Positions 23,161 to 32,276 of a stretch of DNA of 64,000 bases are shown one piece after another. The stretch lies in assembly GCF_900100375.1 (NCBI RefSeq), contig NZ_FNEZ01000003.1, positions 1-64,000 of the forward strand, written 5' to 3'. The notes below the pieces were generated by a model that saw only the letters and a program-made list of their open reading frames with translations, searched no databases and was not told the origin of the DNA. This DNA comes from Flavobacterium noncentrifugens (GTDB lineage: Bacteria; Bacteroidota; Bacteroidia; Flavobacteriales; Flavobacteriaceae). How positions within the stretch are numbered: position 1 is the stretch's first letter; each line of letters opens with the position of its first letter. The position numbers and the translations under genes were made by a program.

Positions 23161-23501
23161 TATAACGGCTGTGGTTTAATGTCGAGTAAAAATTTCATCG
23201 TGTTCATAAAGTCGGCGAGCTCGCTGATCTTTTCGTCAATTCGCGTTTTCCCATCCGGGCTCAGCGTGTAATATTTCCGGATGCGTTTGCCAATGTATTC
23301 GGTTTCTGTTGTCACCAAACCTTCGGCTTCAAGCGCGTGCAAAGTAGGATACAACGCACCTTCGGTAATCTGTATTCGGTCAGATGTCAGCACTTTAACG
23401 CGCTGCGTGATTTCGTAGCCATACATGCGCTTGTTGTTTTCGAGCTGTTTGAGCACAATGGTTTTTAAAGTTCCTTTTATGAGTTCAGATGAATAAATCA
23501 T
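23160..23501 (-). CDS. PadR family transcriptional regulator
   Basis: This 113-residue winged-helix protein shows the PadR pattern: LKTIVLKQLENNKRMYGYEI, then ITEGALYPTLHALEAEGLVT, then KYYTLSPDGK. A short C-terminal helix allows dimerisation. Known: PadR proteins repress adjacent membrane or transport genes and respond to small molecules. It heads the operon with 22030-23160 and 20948-22033, so it probably regulates its own operon. Confidence 0.92.
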   Translation of the reverse strand: MIYSSELIKGTLKTIVLKQLENNKRMYGYEITQRVKVLTSDRIQITEGALYPTLHALEAEGLVTTETEYIGKRIRKYYTLSPDGKTRIDEKISELADFMNTMKFLLDIKPQPL

Positions 23502-23639
23502 AATTCGCTTATTTGAAATGAATAACGCAAATATACATAAGAATATTATGCATTAATGAGCTTTGTATCAATTTTATTTACTATTTACAATATTTGATCT
23601 ATGGCAGCGTCGTCGTAAATCTTAAATATTATAGCGAAC

Positions 23640-23725
23640 GGCCGGGCTATCCGCTTTATCTTTATGGCAGCCGCTCGTACCTCTCAGCGGCAATAAAGGA
23701 TGCCGCTTCCATCCCCGTCGCGCCT
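23640..23725. repeat. Structured noncoding element between padR and the GH13 gene
   Basis: The interval from 23502 to 23811 (310 bases) holds no convincing gene. It contains a hairpin-rich block: CTTTAT and GCCGCT (23654-23674) pair with AGCGGC and ATAAAG (23685-23699), flanked by GGGCTATCC and GGATGCCGC. From memory, similar GGCTATCCGCT...GGATGCCGC blocks recur in Flavobacterium intergenic regions, which would make this a dispersed repeat. That recollection is unchecked. Confidence 0.4.
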
Positions 23726-23811
23726 TCAATAAAAAGGATGATTTTTTTCAAAACTGCGATACAATCCCGATTGAAAAAATCCTTATCTTTAAAATCCTAA
23801 AAATCAATGCT

Positions 23812-25215
23812 ATGACTTTATCCCATAAAATGGTTCTCGCTGCATCGTTCCTAACCCTGATTTCGTGCACCAAAAACGAAACAAAAACCACAGTTACCAT
23901 TACCGGCGACGCGCGTTACCAACCCAAAGAATATGTCGAGCTCAAGCATCCCGACTGGAGCAAAAACGCCACAATCTATGAAGTCAACGTACGGCAATTC
24001 ACGCCTGAAGGTACATTCAAAGCTTTCGAAGCGCACCTTCCACGCATCAAAGCCATGGGAATCGACATCATCTGGCTCATGCCGATCCATCCGATTGGAG
24101 TCGAAAAAAGAAAAGGCACGCTTGGCAGCGAATATTCGGTCAAGGATTATTATGGCGTGAATCCGGAATTCGGAACCAAAGAAGATTTTAAACATTTGGT
24201 CGACAAGATCCATTCGATGGGCATGCACGTCATTATTGACTGGGTCGCAAACCATTCTGCCTGGGACAATCCACTTGCTAAAGAACACCCGGATTGGTAT
24301 TCGAAAACGCCTGAAGGAAATTTCCAGCCTACGCCGTGGTATGACTGGGACGACGTCATCGACTTCGATTATGAAAAACCCGAACTTCGAAAATACATGA
24401 CGCAAGCACTCGTGTATTGGGTAAAAGATTTCAACATCGACGGCTACCGTTGCGATACTGCGGGATTTTTACCAACGGATTTCTGGGACAATGCCCGCGC
24501 CGAAATGGATGCCGTAAAACCGGTTTTCATGCTGGCCGAATGGGAATCGCGCGATTTGCACCAAAAAGCTTTTGACATGACCTATTCCTGGACGCTCTGG
24601 AACAATATGGCTGCCGTAACCCGCGACAAGAAAAGCATCGCCGGACTAGTGGAATATATGGCACATGACGTAAGTACTTTTCCGCGCAACGGTTACCGGA
24701 TGACTTTCACAGACAATCACGATATGAATTCATGGAACGGCAACCAAATTGCAAATTTTGGCGACGGCCTTGAAGCGTCAATGGTATTGTGCGGAACGAT
24801 TAACGGAATGCCTTTGGTTTATGGCGGGCAGGAAGCCGGGCTCGACCATTCCCTTAAATTCTTCGACAAAGACCTGATCGACTGGAGTAAAATGCCCTAT
24901 GAAAGTTTATTCAAGAAATTATTTGAGCTCAAGCACAACAATCACGCGTTGTGGAATGGAAATCAAGGTGGCGTGATGATCCGGATTTTTAATGACAAAC
25001 CTGAACAGGTACTTTCATTTTCGCGCAGTATGGAAGGCGATCAAGTGATTCCAGTAATCAATTACAGTGCGAAACCTGTCACTGTCAAACTGGATTCAAA
25101 ATACCAGAAAGGCAAGTATCAAGAATTGTTTACCGGTAAAGAATATGAATTAAAAGGCGACGATGTTTTGAGCTTGGAACCTTGGAAATACCTGGTTTTA
25201 GTAAAACAGAAATAA
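23812..25215 (+). CDS. GH13 alpha-amylase family lipoprotein
   Basis: The protein has 467 residues, with a lipoprotein signal (MVLAASFLTLISC) placing it on a membrane. The GH13 conserved regions appear in order: VIIDWVANH (region I), GYRCDTAG (region II, nucleophile Asp near residue 214), MLAEWES (region III, acid Glu near 243) and FTDNHDMNSW (region IV, Asp near 303). A C-terminal beta domain follows. Known: this group cleaves alpha-1,4 glucans or short maltodextrins. Inferred: surface or periplasmic maltodextrin degradation. It is monocistronic, with a shared terminator after it. Confidence 0.93.
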   Translation: MTLSHKMVLAASFLTLISCTKNETKTTVTITGDARYQPKEYVELKHPDWSKNATIYEVNVRQFTPEGTFKAFEAHLPRIKAMGIDIIWLMPIHPIGVEKRKGTLGSEYSVKDYYGVNPEFGTKEDFKHLVDKIHSMGMHVIIDWVANHSAWDNPLAKEHPDWYSKTPEGNFQPTPWYDWDDVIDFDYEKPELRKYMTQALVYWVKDFNIDGYRCDTAGFLPTDFWDNARAEMDAVKPVFMLAEWESRDLHQKAFDMTYSWTLWNNMAAVTRDKKSIAGLVEYMAHDVSTFPRNGYRMTFTDNHDMNSWNGNQIANFGDGLEASMVLCGTINGMPLVYGGQEAGLDHSLKFFDKDLIDWSKMPYESLFKKLFELKHNNHALWNGNQGGVMIRIFNDKPEQVLSFSRSMEGDQVIPVINYSAKPVTVKLDSKYQKGKYQELFTGKEYELKGDDVLSLEPWKYLVLVKQK

Positions 25216-25218
25216 ATG

Positions 25219-25246
25219 AAAATCCGCTTGAACAGCGGATTTTTTT
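25219..25246. terminator. Bidirectional terminator
   Basis: AAAATCCGC and GCGGATTTTTTT form a stem with a 7-base loop between the convergent GH13 and cysteine desulfurase genes. A T tract occurs on both strands. Confidence 0.8.
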
Positions 25247-26369
25247 ATATCGTTTTTAGCGCTTCAATCAAATAATCGATATCGGCTGTAGTGTTGTAAT
25301 GGCTGAAAGAGATCCGCAACGATGGTTTTTTGATATCCGATTCATCTAAAATTTCTGCAAGCACATGCGATGGTTTAATGCTTCCCGATTGGCAGGCGCT
25401 GCCGCGAGATACTGCGATTCCCTTCATGTCAAGGTGAAATAGGATCATCGAAGTTTTTGCTTCATCAAACGGCAACAGAATATTTGCAATGTTGTAAAAT
25501 CCGTCCTTTACACCATTGATCTTAAAGCCTGGAAAATTTGCTTCAAGTTGGACAAACAGGTAACTCTTTAATGAAAGGATATATGCTTTTTCACTTTCAA
25601 GGTTTTGACAGGACAGTTCCAATGCTTTTGCCATGCCTGAAATGTTGTGGATGGATTCGGTTCCGGCACGCAAACCTTTCTCCTGCTCGCCTCCAAACAG
25701 CATCGGATTAATCATTAAACCTTTCCTTACGAATAAAAAACCTATTCCTTTGGGTCCGTGAAATTTATGTGCGCTGGCATTAATGAAATCTATCGGCAAT
25801 TCCTGCAAGTCAAAAGGTATTTTTCCGATGGACTGAACGGTATCGGAATGGAAAAAAGCATGATGCTGTTTGCAAATGCGCCCAATCAGATTAAGGTCTA
25901 AAACATTTCCAGTTTCGTTGTTTACATGTATTAAAGATACTAGTGTCGGAATATTATCGGATAGCAATTCGACCAAATGATTGACATCAATATTTCCATC
26001 CGGCTTAATATTTACAAAATCAACACGAATATTGTTATTTTTTTCTAAATATTCAACTACATGTAAAACAGCGTGATGCTCAATCCTACTTGAAATGATC
26101 CTTTCAATTTTTAAATCTTTGATCGCGTTTTGCAAAACCCAGTTGTTCGCTTCTGTTCCACCCGAAGTGAATATGATTTCCTGGGCTTTTGCATTCAGGT
26201 TTTTCGCAATGGTTTTTCTTGCAAGTTCGAGGATGCTTTTGGAATGCCTTCCAAAACTATGTGTTGATGACGGGTTTCCGAAATCCTCCGACATCACTTT
26301 CACCATTTCCTGTACAACCTCCGGACGTATTGCCGTTGTAGCCGCATTATCGAGATATACTTTTTTCAT
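25245..26369 (-). CDS. Cysteine desulfurase (NifS/IscS class)
   Basis: The protein has 374 residues. It has PLP class V motifs: SGGTEANNW, LVSLIHVNNETGNVLDL, the PLP Lys in SAHKFHGPKGIG (about residue 204) and the active Cys in SRGSACQSG (about 325). Known: it removes sulfur from L-cysteine for Fe-S cluster or thiouridine synthesis. There is no isc or suf neighbour here, so the exact acceptor is unknown. The length fits the family. Confidence 0.92.
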   Translation of the reverse strand: MKKVYLDNAATTAIRPEVVQEMVKVMSEDFGNPSSTHSFGRHSKSILELARKTIAKNLNAKAQEIIFTSGGTEANNWVLQNAIKDLKIERIISSRIEHHAVLHVVEYLEKNNNIRVDFVNIKPDGNIDVNHLVELLSDNIPTLVSLIHVNNETGNVLDLNLIGRICKQHHAFFHSDTVQSIGKIPFDLQELPIDFINASAHKFHGPKGIGFLFVRKGLMINPMLFGGEQEKGLRAGTESIHNISGMAKALELSCQNLESEKAYILSLKSYLFVQLEANFPGFKINGVKDGFYNIANILLPFDEAKTSMILFHLDMKGIAVSRGSACQSGSIKPSHVLAEILDESDIKKPSLRISFSHYNTTADIDYLIEALKTI

Positions 26370-26462
26370 CGCCGCAAAGTTATGAATTTCGTATGTTAAT
26401 CGGATACAAATTGATTGCCCGTTCTCAATTAAAATCCTATTTTTGTTACAAATTTTGTGATC

Positions 26463-27416
26463 ATGAAAAAGTTGTTTGGGATATTTATCTTGGTTTTTTT
26501 ATTGAATGGCTGTGATGACGGCGATGTGCTGGTTGAAAACATCAATTTCGACAACGTTTCAGCTGCAAAATGCGGAGATAAAGGGATTATTTATAAAATA
26601 AAAGACACTGAGGTGATCCAAATCATCCTCAGTCCAACCGTATATGATGCCAATTTCGTGAACGAACCTGGAGAAAAAACAATTGCAATTACTTCAGGCG
26701 ATATGGTTCGTTACCGTTTTTACAACGGAACAGTGACCAGCGCCAGTGTTTGCGGTGATTTACAGCCAGCAACCCCAACAATTGACAGCGAATGGATTGC
26801 CACATCCGGAACAATAGTCATTACGACCTCGATCATTTATACAGAACCCGATGCCACAACCGGCGCTTATCAAGTAGCGCGCTACAACCATTATATCCAG
26901 CTTAAAAACATCACCTGGAATAAGCCGGAAGGCCAGCAAGTACAGGATTTTGTATTCGGCGATTATTCAACATTGCCAAACACATTAGGCCTGAGTTTCA
27001 ATACAAACCTGCTTCAGATCTGCCCATCAAACACCACACTTTACAATGTAACCGATTCCGGAAACGCAGGATTGCAGGTAACAGGATTAGATCCCGCGTT
27101 ATTGACTACAGACAGCGCAAACCTTGATGTTCCAAAAACAGGAACGATCGGGGCTACAACGAATAAGCTGACTTATAAATTGTTTGCAACGCCTTTGACT
27201 GAAGATGCTTATGAGAGTTATTTCTGTTCCGGGTCAGATACGCCTGCGGTTACCGAAGAATGGACCGCTGTAAGCGGCACGATTGAAGTCACCTCTACTT
27301 CTGCGGGAGTTGGAATATTCAGACATACCGTAAGGCTTAAAAACGCCACTTTTAAACGAGGCGAAAATACTTTTTATTACGGCAATGACATTTTATATGG
27401 AACGTTTGTAAGATAA
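26463..27416 (+). CDS. Lipoprotein of unknown function
   Basis: The protein has 317 residues from the ATG at 26463 (a GTG six bases upstream would add two residues). The N-terminus is a lipoprotein signal (FILVFLLNGCDDGD, Cys near residue 17). The body contains two related halves: each has a GDMVRYRFYNG-like or STNKLTYKLFATP-like strand, a cysteine region (SVCGDLQPATP; SYFCSGSDTPAV) and a WIATSGTIVITTS / WTAVSGTIEVTST motif, then YNHYIQLKNITW / FRHTVRLKNATF. So it is an internal duplication. It is probably an outer-membrane or surface lipoprotein. Confidence 0.8.
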   Translation: MKKLFGIFILVFLLNGCDDGDVLVENINFDNVSAAKCGDKGIIYKIKDTEVIQIILSPTVYDANFVNEPGEKTIAITSGDMVRYRFYNGTVTSASVCGDLQPATPTIDSEWIATSGTIVITTSIIYTEPDATTGAYQVARYNHYIQLKNITWNKPEGQQVQDFVFGDYSTLPNTLGLSFNTNLLQICPSNTTLYNVTDSGNAGLQVTGLDPALLTTDSANLDVPKTGTIGATTNKLTYKLFATPLTEDAYESYFCSGSDTPAVTEEWTAVSGTIEVTSTSAGVGIFRHTVRLKNATFKRGENTFYYGNDILYGTFVR

Positions 27417-27424
27417 GCAATTGC

Positions 27425-27988
27425 TTATTTTTGCGATTGCCGAATGTAAACTTCTGTAGCGCCAAGTCCGTATTTTTGATAATTGGCATCCTGAAAAGCG
27501 ATTTGATCGAATCTTCCAAGCATGAAATCGAGTTCTGATTTGAGCACGCCTTCTCCTACGCCATGAATAAAAACAATCTTCGGAATACGGTTTTTGATCG
27601 CAAATTCAACATGCCTTTTTGCAGTTTCAGATTGTAAGGTCAGAATGTCATAATTGCTCATTCCCCTGAAATTTTTAACGAGTTTTTCAATGTGCAAATC
27701 GAATTCAGGAACTGGAATTTCATTCTTCGAACGCTTTTCTTTTACAAAACTTCTAGGTTTCGGAATCTCTTTTTGCTGTTTGATTTCGTTTAAATTATGA
27801 CTTCCCCTAAAATTATCTAAATCACTGGAATTGTTTATTTTAATCAATTCATTGACTAAATAAGTCATCACGAAACCTTCGTCCGATTCGATAATAATTT
27901 CATTGTTTTTTACTTCGAGTACGATTCCGTTTACGGCTTCATCAAGCGCAGAAACGCGGTCACCTTTACTGAACATTATCTTCGTCAT
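27425..27988 (-). CDS. Smr-domain protein (DUF2027-type)
   Basis: The protein has 187 residues. The N-terminal part is a small beta domain (FSKGDRVSALDEAVNGIVLE). The C-terminus is an Smr domain: FDLHIEKL with the D-x-H motif, then KIVFIHGVGEGVLKSEL with the HGxG motif. Known: Smr domains bind or nick nucleic acids, and the same domain ends MutS2; recent work on other Smr proteins links them to ribosome rescue or mRNA cleavage. The gene overlaps the downstream small membrane gene by 23 bases. Confidence 0.88.
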   Translation of the reverse strand: MTKIMFSKGDRVSALDEAVNGIVLEVKNNEIIIESDEGFVMTYLVNELIKINNSSDLDNFRGSHNLNEIKQQKEIPKPRSFVKEKRSKNEIPVPEFDLHIEKLVKNFRGMSNYDILTLQSETAKRHVEFAIKNRIPKIVFIHGVGEGVLKSELDFMLGRFDQIAFQDANYQKYGLGATEVYIRQSQK

Positions 27989-28151
27989 GATCCTGGTTTT
28001 TACTTGGAGTTTTCGAACTGTACCACATCACGCCCAACAGGAATAAGAGAATTCCCGCGACGGTAATGTAAATATCTGGCTGTGGTTTGCTTTGCTCGTA
28101 AAAAGCCATTCCGGCCGCTAGAAACATGATGGGCAATATTATTTTTCGCAT
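27966..28151 (-). CDS. Small membrane protein
   Basis: The protein has 61 residues from the ATG at 28151. Two hydrophobic stretches (IILPIMFLAAGMAFY; IYITVAGILLFLLGVMWY) make it a two-helix membrane protein, with an acidic tail (NQDHDEDNVQ). A longer upstream frame lacks support. Its 3' end overlaps the Smr gene, so the two are probably co-transcribed. Function unknown. Confidence 0.65.
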   Translation of the reverse strand: MRKIILPIMFLAAGMAFYEQSKPQPDIYITVAGILLFLLGVMWYSSKTPSKNQDHDEDNVQ

Positions 28152-28239
28152 AATTATTTTATCTGCAGCAAACTTAAAATAATAAAGCCCGGCAGCAAAA
28201 TGATTGGTATTTTTTCGTAAAATTGTATGGAAATAAACC

Positions 28240-28530
28240 TTGATTTTGGAAATAGAAAAATACATGGTTCCGTGCCTCAGTAAAAAAATCTTCGGACTCG
28301 ATTGTCCCGGCTGCGGCATGCAGCGAAGTTTGCTTTTGATTGCAAAAGGGGAATTTTCTGCTGCCTATCACCTGTATCCGGCAATTTATACTTCGATCCT
28401 TTTTGCGGTTTTTCTGGGCTTTCATCTGTTTGACAAAACCAGGAACTATAGTAAAATCGTTATTTTCCTTGCCATCACCAACGGCATTGTCATGATGGTT
28501 TCATATATTTATAAATTAACCAACTTTTAA
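28240..28530 (+). CDS. DUF2752 membrane protein
   Basis: The protein has 96 residues if it starts at TTG 28240; an ATG at 28264 is the alternative. The family signature is clear: CLSKKIFGLDCPGCGMQRSL (a CPGCG motif at the membrane edge), followed by two membrane helices and a basic tail. Known: DUF2752 proteins are small membrane proteins of unknown role, widespread in Bacteroidota. It precedes the CCC-motif gene by 9 bases, so they form an operon. Confidence 0.88.
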   Translation: MILEIEKYMVPCLSKKIFGLDCPGCGMQRSLLLIAKGEFSAAYHLYPAIYTSILFAVFLGFHLFDKTRNYSKIVIFLAITNGIVMMVSYIYKLTNF

Positions 28531-28539
28531 ACTATACTA

Positions 28540-28878
28540 ATGGAAAAACAAAAATTACCCAATGCCAGTGCAGTCCTTATCCTTGGGATTTTATCAATCG
28601 TAACCTGCTGCTGCTACGGCGTAGTCGGGCTCATTTTTGGAATTGTAGCCCTGGTGCTTTACAAGAAAGACATGGCACTTTACAAACAGGAGCCTGAAAG
28701 ATATACGGATTACAACAATCTTAACATCGGCCGCATTTGCGCCATTATCGGGATCGTGCTAAGTGGTGTTTACATTCTGATCAATATTTTTCTGTTTGCC
28801 ACTTTAGGAACAGAAGGAATCAAGGACATGCAGGAAAACCTGATGGAGAAAATTAAATACGAACAGGAAAATAATTAA
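28540..28878 (+). CDS. CCC-motif membrane protein
   Basis: The protein has 112 residues. Two membrane helices flank the VTCCCYG motif (about residue 25), and an amphipathic loop (LYKKDMALYKQEPERYTDYN) leads to the second helix. It is a common Bacteroidota family of unknown function, usually next to a DUF2752 gene as here. A terminator follows at 28881. Confidence 0.85.
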   Translation: MEKQKLPNASAVLILGILSIVTCCCYGVVGLIFGIVALVLYKKDMALYKQEPERYTDYNNLNIGRICAIIGIVLSGVYILINIFLFATLGTEGIKDMQENLMEKIKYEQENN

Positions 28879-28880
28879 AT

Positions 28881-28909
28881 AAAAAATCCGCTTTTTAGGC
28901 GGATTTTTT
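28881..28909. terminator. Bidirectional terminator
   Basis: AAAAAATCCGC (28881-28891) and GCGGATTTTTT (28899-28909) form an 11 bp stem. A T tract in both directions suits the convergent genes on either side. Confidence 0.85.
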
Positions 28910-28913
28910 ATTT

Positions 28914-29390
28914 TTAATGGCTTCCGCCAAATGCGACCGCGGCAACGACAACGCCAACCAAAATCAGCAAATAAACCACCATCAGTACAATCGCCATGAT
29001 CCCGATGAACTTGTGGTGCGATTTCAAATAGCCTAAAGATGCCGTAAGCAAATTTTCATCCCTGACCAAAAGCGCTGTTTTGATTCCAGTCGAATATTTG
29101 TAAAGATAATATACCGGAAATGCATATAAAACCGCCAGTAATATGTAAACTCCCGAAAGAATTCCCGGCATGGCACTAAACATCGACAGTTCAGAATTTC
29201 CCAATCCGGAATTGGGATTTGCCATTCCCATAATGGATGATATAAAGACGGCTGCGAGCAGCATTAGCCCAATTCCTATGAATCCGAGGATTGATAAAAA
29301 AAACGACCATTTCGCACTCTGGCGCAAATAATCAATAGCAATTTCGTTGAGCCGCATGGCTGAATCCTGATGAGAAAACTGGTCTTCCAT
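28914..29390 (-). CDS. DUF5362-like membrane protein
   Basis: The protein has 158 residues. Four membrane segments with short loops are visible; SAKWSFFLSILGFIGIGLML comes first, and YALFYVYYLYKYSTG-type residues follow (AFPVYYLYKYSTGIKTALL). The end is alanine- and glycine-rich. It matches the general outline of DUF5362. It stands alone between two terminators. Function unknown. Confidence 0.75.
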   Translation of the reverse strand: MEDQFSHQDSAMRLNEIAIDYLRQSAKWSFFLSILGFIGIGLMLLAAVFISSIMGMANPNSGLGNSELSMFSAMPGILSGVYILLAVLYAFPVYYLYKYSTGIKTALLVRDENLLTASLGYLKSHHKFIGIMAIVLMVVYLLILVGVVVAAVAFGGSH

Positions 29391-29443
29391 AATTGTAGTT
29401 TTTAGGTTGAACCCAAATATATAAATTCCAATTCGATTGGATC

Positions 29444-29470
29444 AAAAAAAAAGGCTCCGTTTCCGGAACC
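29444..29470 (-). terminator. Terminator of the ornithine aminotransferase gene
   Basis: GGCTCCG (29453-29459) and CGGAACC (29464-29470) form a stem. On the minus strand it is followed by a run of T (29444-29452). Confidence 0.75.
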
Positions 29471-29477
29471 TCTTAAC

Positions 29478-30722
29478 TTATTTTTCAAATTGCTTCAACG
29501 TCTTGATGATGATCGAAACACAAGCCAAAAGCTGTTCTTCATTCATCACCAATGGCGGTGCAAACCTGATGATATTTCCGTGGGTTGGCTTTGCGAGCAA
29601 TCCGTTGTCGCGAAGTGCCATACAAATATCCCAGGCTGTCGAACTGTCTTCAGTATCATTGATTACAATCGCATTCAGCAGCCCTTTTCCCCTCACAAGT
29701 GTCGCGATGGTTGAATGCTGGATGTATTCTCCAATTTTTTTTCTGAAAATACTACCCAAATAAGCGGCATTTTCCGACAATTTTTCGTCTTTCACGACCT
29801 GAAGTGCCGCAACTGCAACTGCTGCTGCCAACGGGTTTCCTCCAAAGGTTGATCCGTGTTGTCCGGGCTTGATCACATTCATGATCGAATCATTTGCCAA
29901 AACCGCTGAAACAGGATAAACACCTCCGGAAATTGCCTTTCCAAGGATTAAAATATCTGGTTGCACATTTTCGTGGTTTACAGCCAATAGTTTTCCGGTT
30001 CTTGCGATTCCGGTTTGTACTTCGTCAGCAATGAACAATACATTGTGCTTTTCGCATAATGCTTTGGCTTGCGCCAGATAACCTTCTGAAGGCACATAAA
30101 CCCCGGCTTCACCCTGAATCGGTTCAACCAAAAAAGCAGCTATATTATTTGAGGATTCAAGTGCGTTTTGAAGCGCCGCGAGATTGTCATATTCGATCAT
30201 AATAAATCCTTCAGTGTAAGGACCGAAATTTTTTCTTGCATTTTCATCATTCGAAAAAGAAATGATGGTTGTCGTCCTTCCGTGGAAATTCCCTTCACAA
30301 ACAATGATTTGCGCTTGTTGTTCGGCGATGCCTTTGACTTCATAAGCCCATTTCCTGGCCAGTTTCAAAGCAGTTTCAACGGCTTCTGCTCCGGTATTCA
30401 TTGGCAAAACTTTGTCAAATCCGAAGTAATTCGTCAAAAATTCTTCGTATGGCCCTAATTTGTCATTGTAAAAAGCACGCGAAGTCAGCGTTAATATCTG
30501 CGCCTGGCTCACGAGCGCATCAATGATCTTAGGATGGCAATGTCCCTGATTTACCGCCGAATAAGCCGACAGGAAATCGTAATATTTCTTTCCTTCCACA
30601 TCCCAAACAAAAACGCCTTCGCCTTTGCTTAAAACGACCGGAAGCGGATGGTAATTGTGTGCACCAAACTTGTTTTCCAAAGCGATAATCTCTTCGGAAC
30701 TGATTTTTTCTAAAATTGACAT
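29478..30722 (-). CDS. rocD: Ornithine--oxo-acid transaminase
   Basis: The protein has 414 residues from the ATG at 30722 (an upstream ATG would add two residues). This class III PLP aminotransferase contains [65 protein letters not shown] and the PLP Lys in [16 protein letters not shown]. These residues are typical of ornithine aminotransferase. Known: it moves the delta-amino group of ornithine to 2-oxoglutarate to give glutamate semialdehyde in arginine breakdown. It is monocistronic. The assignment over other class III enzymes is strong. Confidence 0.93.
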   Translation of the reverse strand: MSILEKISSEEIIALENKFGAHNYHPLPVVLSKGEGVFVWDVEGKKYYDFLSAYSAVNQGHCHPKIIDALVSQAQILTLTSRAFYNDKLGPYEEFLTNYFGFDKVLPMNTGAEAVETALKLARKWAYEVKGIAEQQAQIIVCEGNFHGRTTTIISFSNDENARKNFGPYTEGFIMIEYDNLAALQNALESSNNIAAFLVEPIQGEAGVYVPSEGYLAQAKALCEKHNVLFIADEVQTGIARTGKLLAVNHENVQPDILILGKAISGGVYPVSAVLANDSIMNVIKPGQHGSTFGGNPLAAAVAVAALQVVKDEKLSENAAYLGSIFRKKIGEYIQHSTIATLVRGKGLLNAIVINDTEDSSTAWDICMALRDNGLLAKPTHGNIIRFAPPLVMNEEQLLACVSIIIKTLKQFEK

Positions 30723-30910
30723 TCTCACTATTTTTTAGATAAATATTTTTTATTCCTGCTTGCGGAGAGAAATCATCCATATTTTTTCAAAAATAGGGAT
30801 TATTCTTTAATATGATCAAAATTTCAAAGGTTTAACGCCTCAAGATATCAACAATAAAAATCCCCATTATTGACAACGCAAAATGGGGAATATTGATAGG
30901 ATCTTATTGC

Positions 30911-31321
30911 TTATGCTAATGTTGCTTCAGATGTAATGGCTGTATTGAGCAACTTTGAAATCGGGCAGTTCTTTTCGGCTTTGGTAACCAATTCCTGAAA
31001 GCTTTCATTTTCAAGACCGGGAATTTTTGCAGTCACCGTCAAATGAGATCCAACTATGCTTCCGTTTTGAAAATCGATGTCACATTTGGTTTCAATCGAT
31101 TCGATTGTATGCCCTGCTTCGCCGATAAAAGCCGAAAGCTGCATCGTAAAACAACCGGCATGTGCTGCTGCAACAAGCTCTTCTGGATTTGTTCCTACGC
31201 CATCTTCAAAACGGGTTTTAAATGAATATTGGGCATTGTCCAATACTTTACTTTGGGTCGTGATTTTTCCGGCGCCTTCTTTAATCGAGCCGTTCCAGAC
31301 TGCAGTTGCATTTCTTTTCAT
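30911..31321 (-). CDS. OsmC-family peroxiredoxin
   Basis: The protein has 136 residues. The two conserved Cys are present: AAHAGCFTMQLS (about residue 57) and KAEKNCPISKLL (about 117). The N-terminal strand AVWNGSIKEGAGKI and TNPEELVAAAHA fit the OsmC (rather than Ohr) subfamily. Known: it reduces organic hydroperoxides using a Cys pair. It is cytoplasmic and monocistronic. OsmC and Ohr are hard to separate by eye, but the KxxEKNCPISKLLN stretch favours OsmC. Confidence 0.9.
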   Translation of the reverse strand: MKRNATAVWNGSIKEGAGKITTQSKVLDNAQYSFKTRFEDGVGTNPEELVAAAHAGCFTMQLSAFIGEAGHTIESIETKCDIDFQNGSIVGSHLTVTAKIPGLENESFQELVTKAEKNCPISKLLNTAITSEATLA

Positions 31322-31413
31322 GGTGGATTGTATTTTTATGTTCTCTCAAATTTAACCTATTAAATGCAAAGAAAGTTTGACAGGTTTTATTTTAACGAAA
31401 ATTTAAACCTATA

Positions 31414-32202
31414 TTATTGTTCGTTCGAACGGCTGAATCTTCCATTAACCGTAAACCTTCCGATGGGCGTGTCACAAAAAATGAATGTGATTTTGCCATT
31501 TTCGTTTTTGACATAAAATTTTGTTCCCGGTACGGCCGAAGCGCTGGTCTGCTCCCAGCCATAATCATTAAATATCAGTCTTGCTTTTCCCTGCGAACGG
31601 TTTTCCATTCTGAATTCTTCATTCGTCACGGTATATTCGCCTGATAACGGAAACCGGCCGTTGATTTCATTGAACAGGATATTGATCGTGGTTCTTGATC
31701 CATAAGAATGCGACTGAAAACTTACATTCGCATCGGAATCGAAAAAATTATCTTCAGAAAAATCAACGCTCGTTACCGTTTGGTCATTCCAATTCTGGAT
31801 GCGTAAATAATTATCCTGTGGCGGATTGCATGGCGCTTCAGCACTGGTCGTAAATTCGTATGTTTCTCCATACCCTGCACCCGCGCTGCTGATTCCGTAG
31901 GCACGCGTGTAATAAGTAGTTCCTGGTATAAATCCAATGTAAGTATCAAAAAATTTCCCCAACCTTGCTCCTGCTGCCGATTTATTGTCATTGATCGTAG
32001 GTTGTGGATTTGTACTCCAGACCACGCCATATTCAATAACATCTTTCCCACCTTCGCCAATAACTTCCCCGCCCAATGAAGCCGAGGATGACAATACATT
32101 TTCAGGTTCATAAGTAACCATCATCGGAGCCACATAATCGATGCGCTCAATGCTACAGCCACTTAACATCATTACAACAAGCAAAAGGCAGGCGTTTTTC
32201 AT
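31414..32202 (-). CDS. Lipoprotein with fibronectin-like domain
   Basis: The protein has 262 residues with a lipoprotein signal (LLLVVMMLSGCSIERIDY, Cys near residue 16). A segment SSSASLGGEVIGEGGKDVIE, then YGVVWSTNPQPTI and GTTYYTRAYGISSAG, matches the FN3-like repeat frequent in Bacteroidota surface lipoproteins. The C-terminal half is beta-rich and unknown. It is an outer-membrane lipoprotein by inference. Confidence 0.8.
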   Translation of the reverse strand: MKNACLLLVVMMLSGCSIERIDYVAPMMVTYEPENVLSSSASLGGEVIGEGGKDVIEYGVVWSTNPQPTINDNKSAAGARLGKFFDTYIGFIPGTTYYTRAYGISSAGAGYGETYEFTTSAEAPCNPPQDNYLRIQNWNDQTVTSVDFSEDNFFDSDANVSFQSHSYGSRTTINILFNEINGRFPLSGEYTVTNEEFRMENRSQGKARLIFNDYGWEQTSASAVPGTKFYVKNENGKITFIFCDTPIGRFTVNGRFSRSNEQ

Positions 32203-32239
32203 CTTGGGATATTTTTTTCAAAAGTAAGTAAATACATCT

Positions 32240-32247
32240 TATATTTG
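32240..32247 (+). promoter_or_regulatory. Promoter -7 core
   Basis: TATATTTG matches TAnnTTTG, 29 bases before the beta-barrel gene at 32277. Confidence 0.5.
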
Positions 32248-32276
32248 TTAAAAAAATCATAAAGACGAACACTCTG

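Noticed and set aside
23594..23800. Small ORF of 68 residues before the GH13 gene
   Set aside because: It lies in a hairpin-rich block, has no family pattern, and looks like a chance frame.
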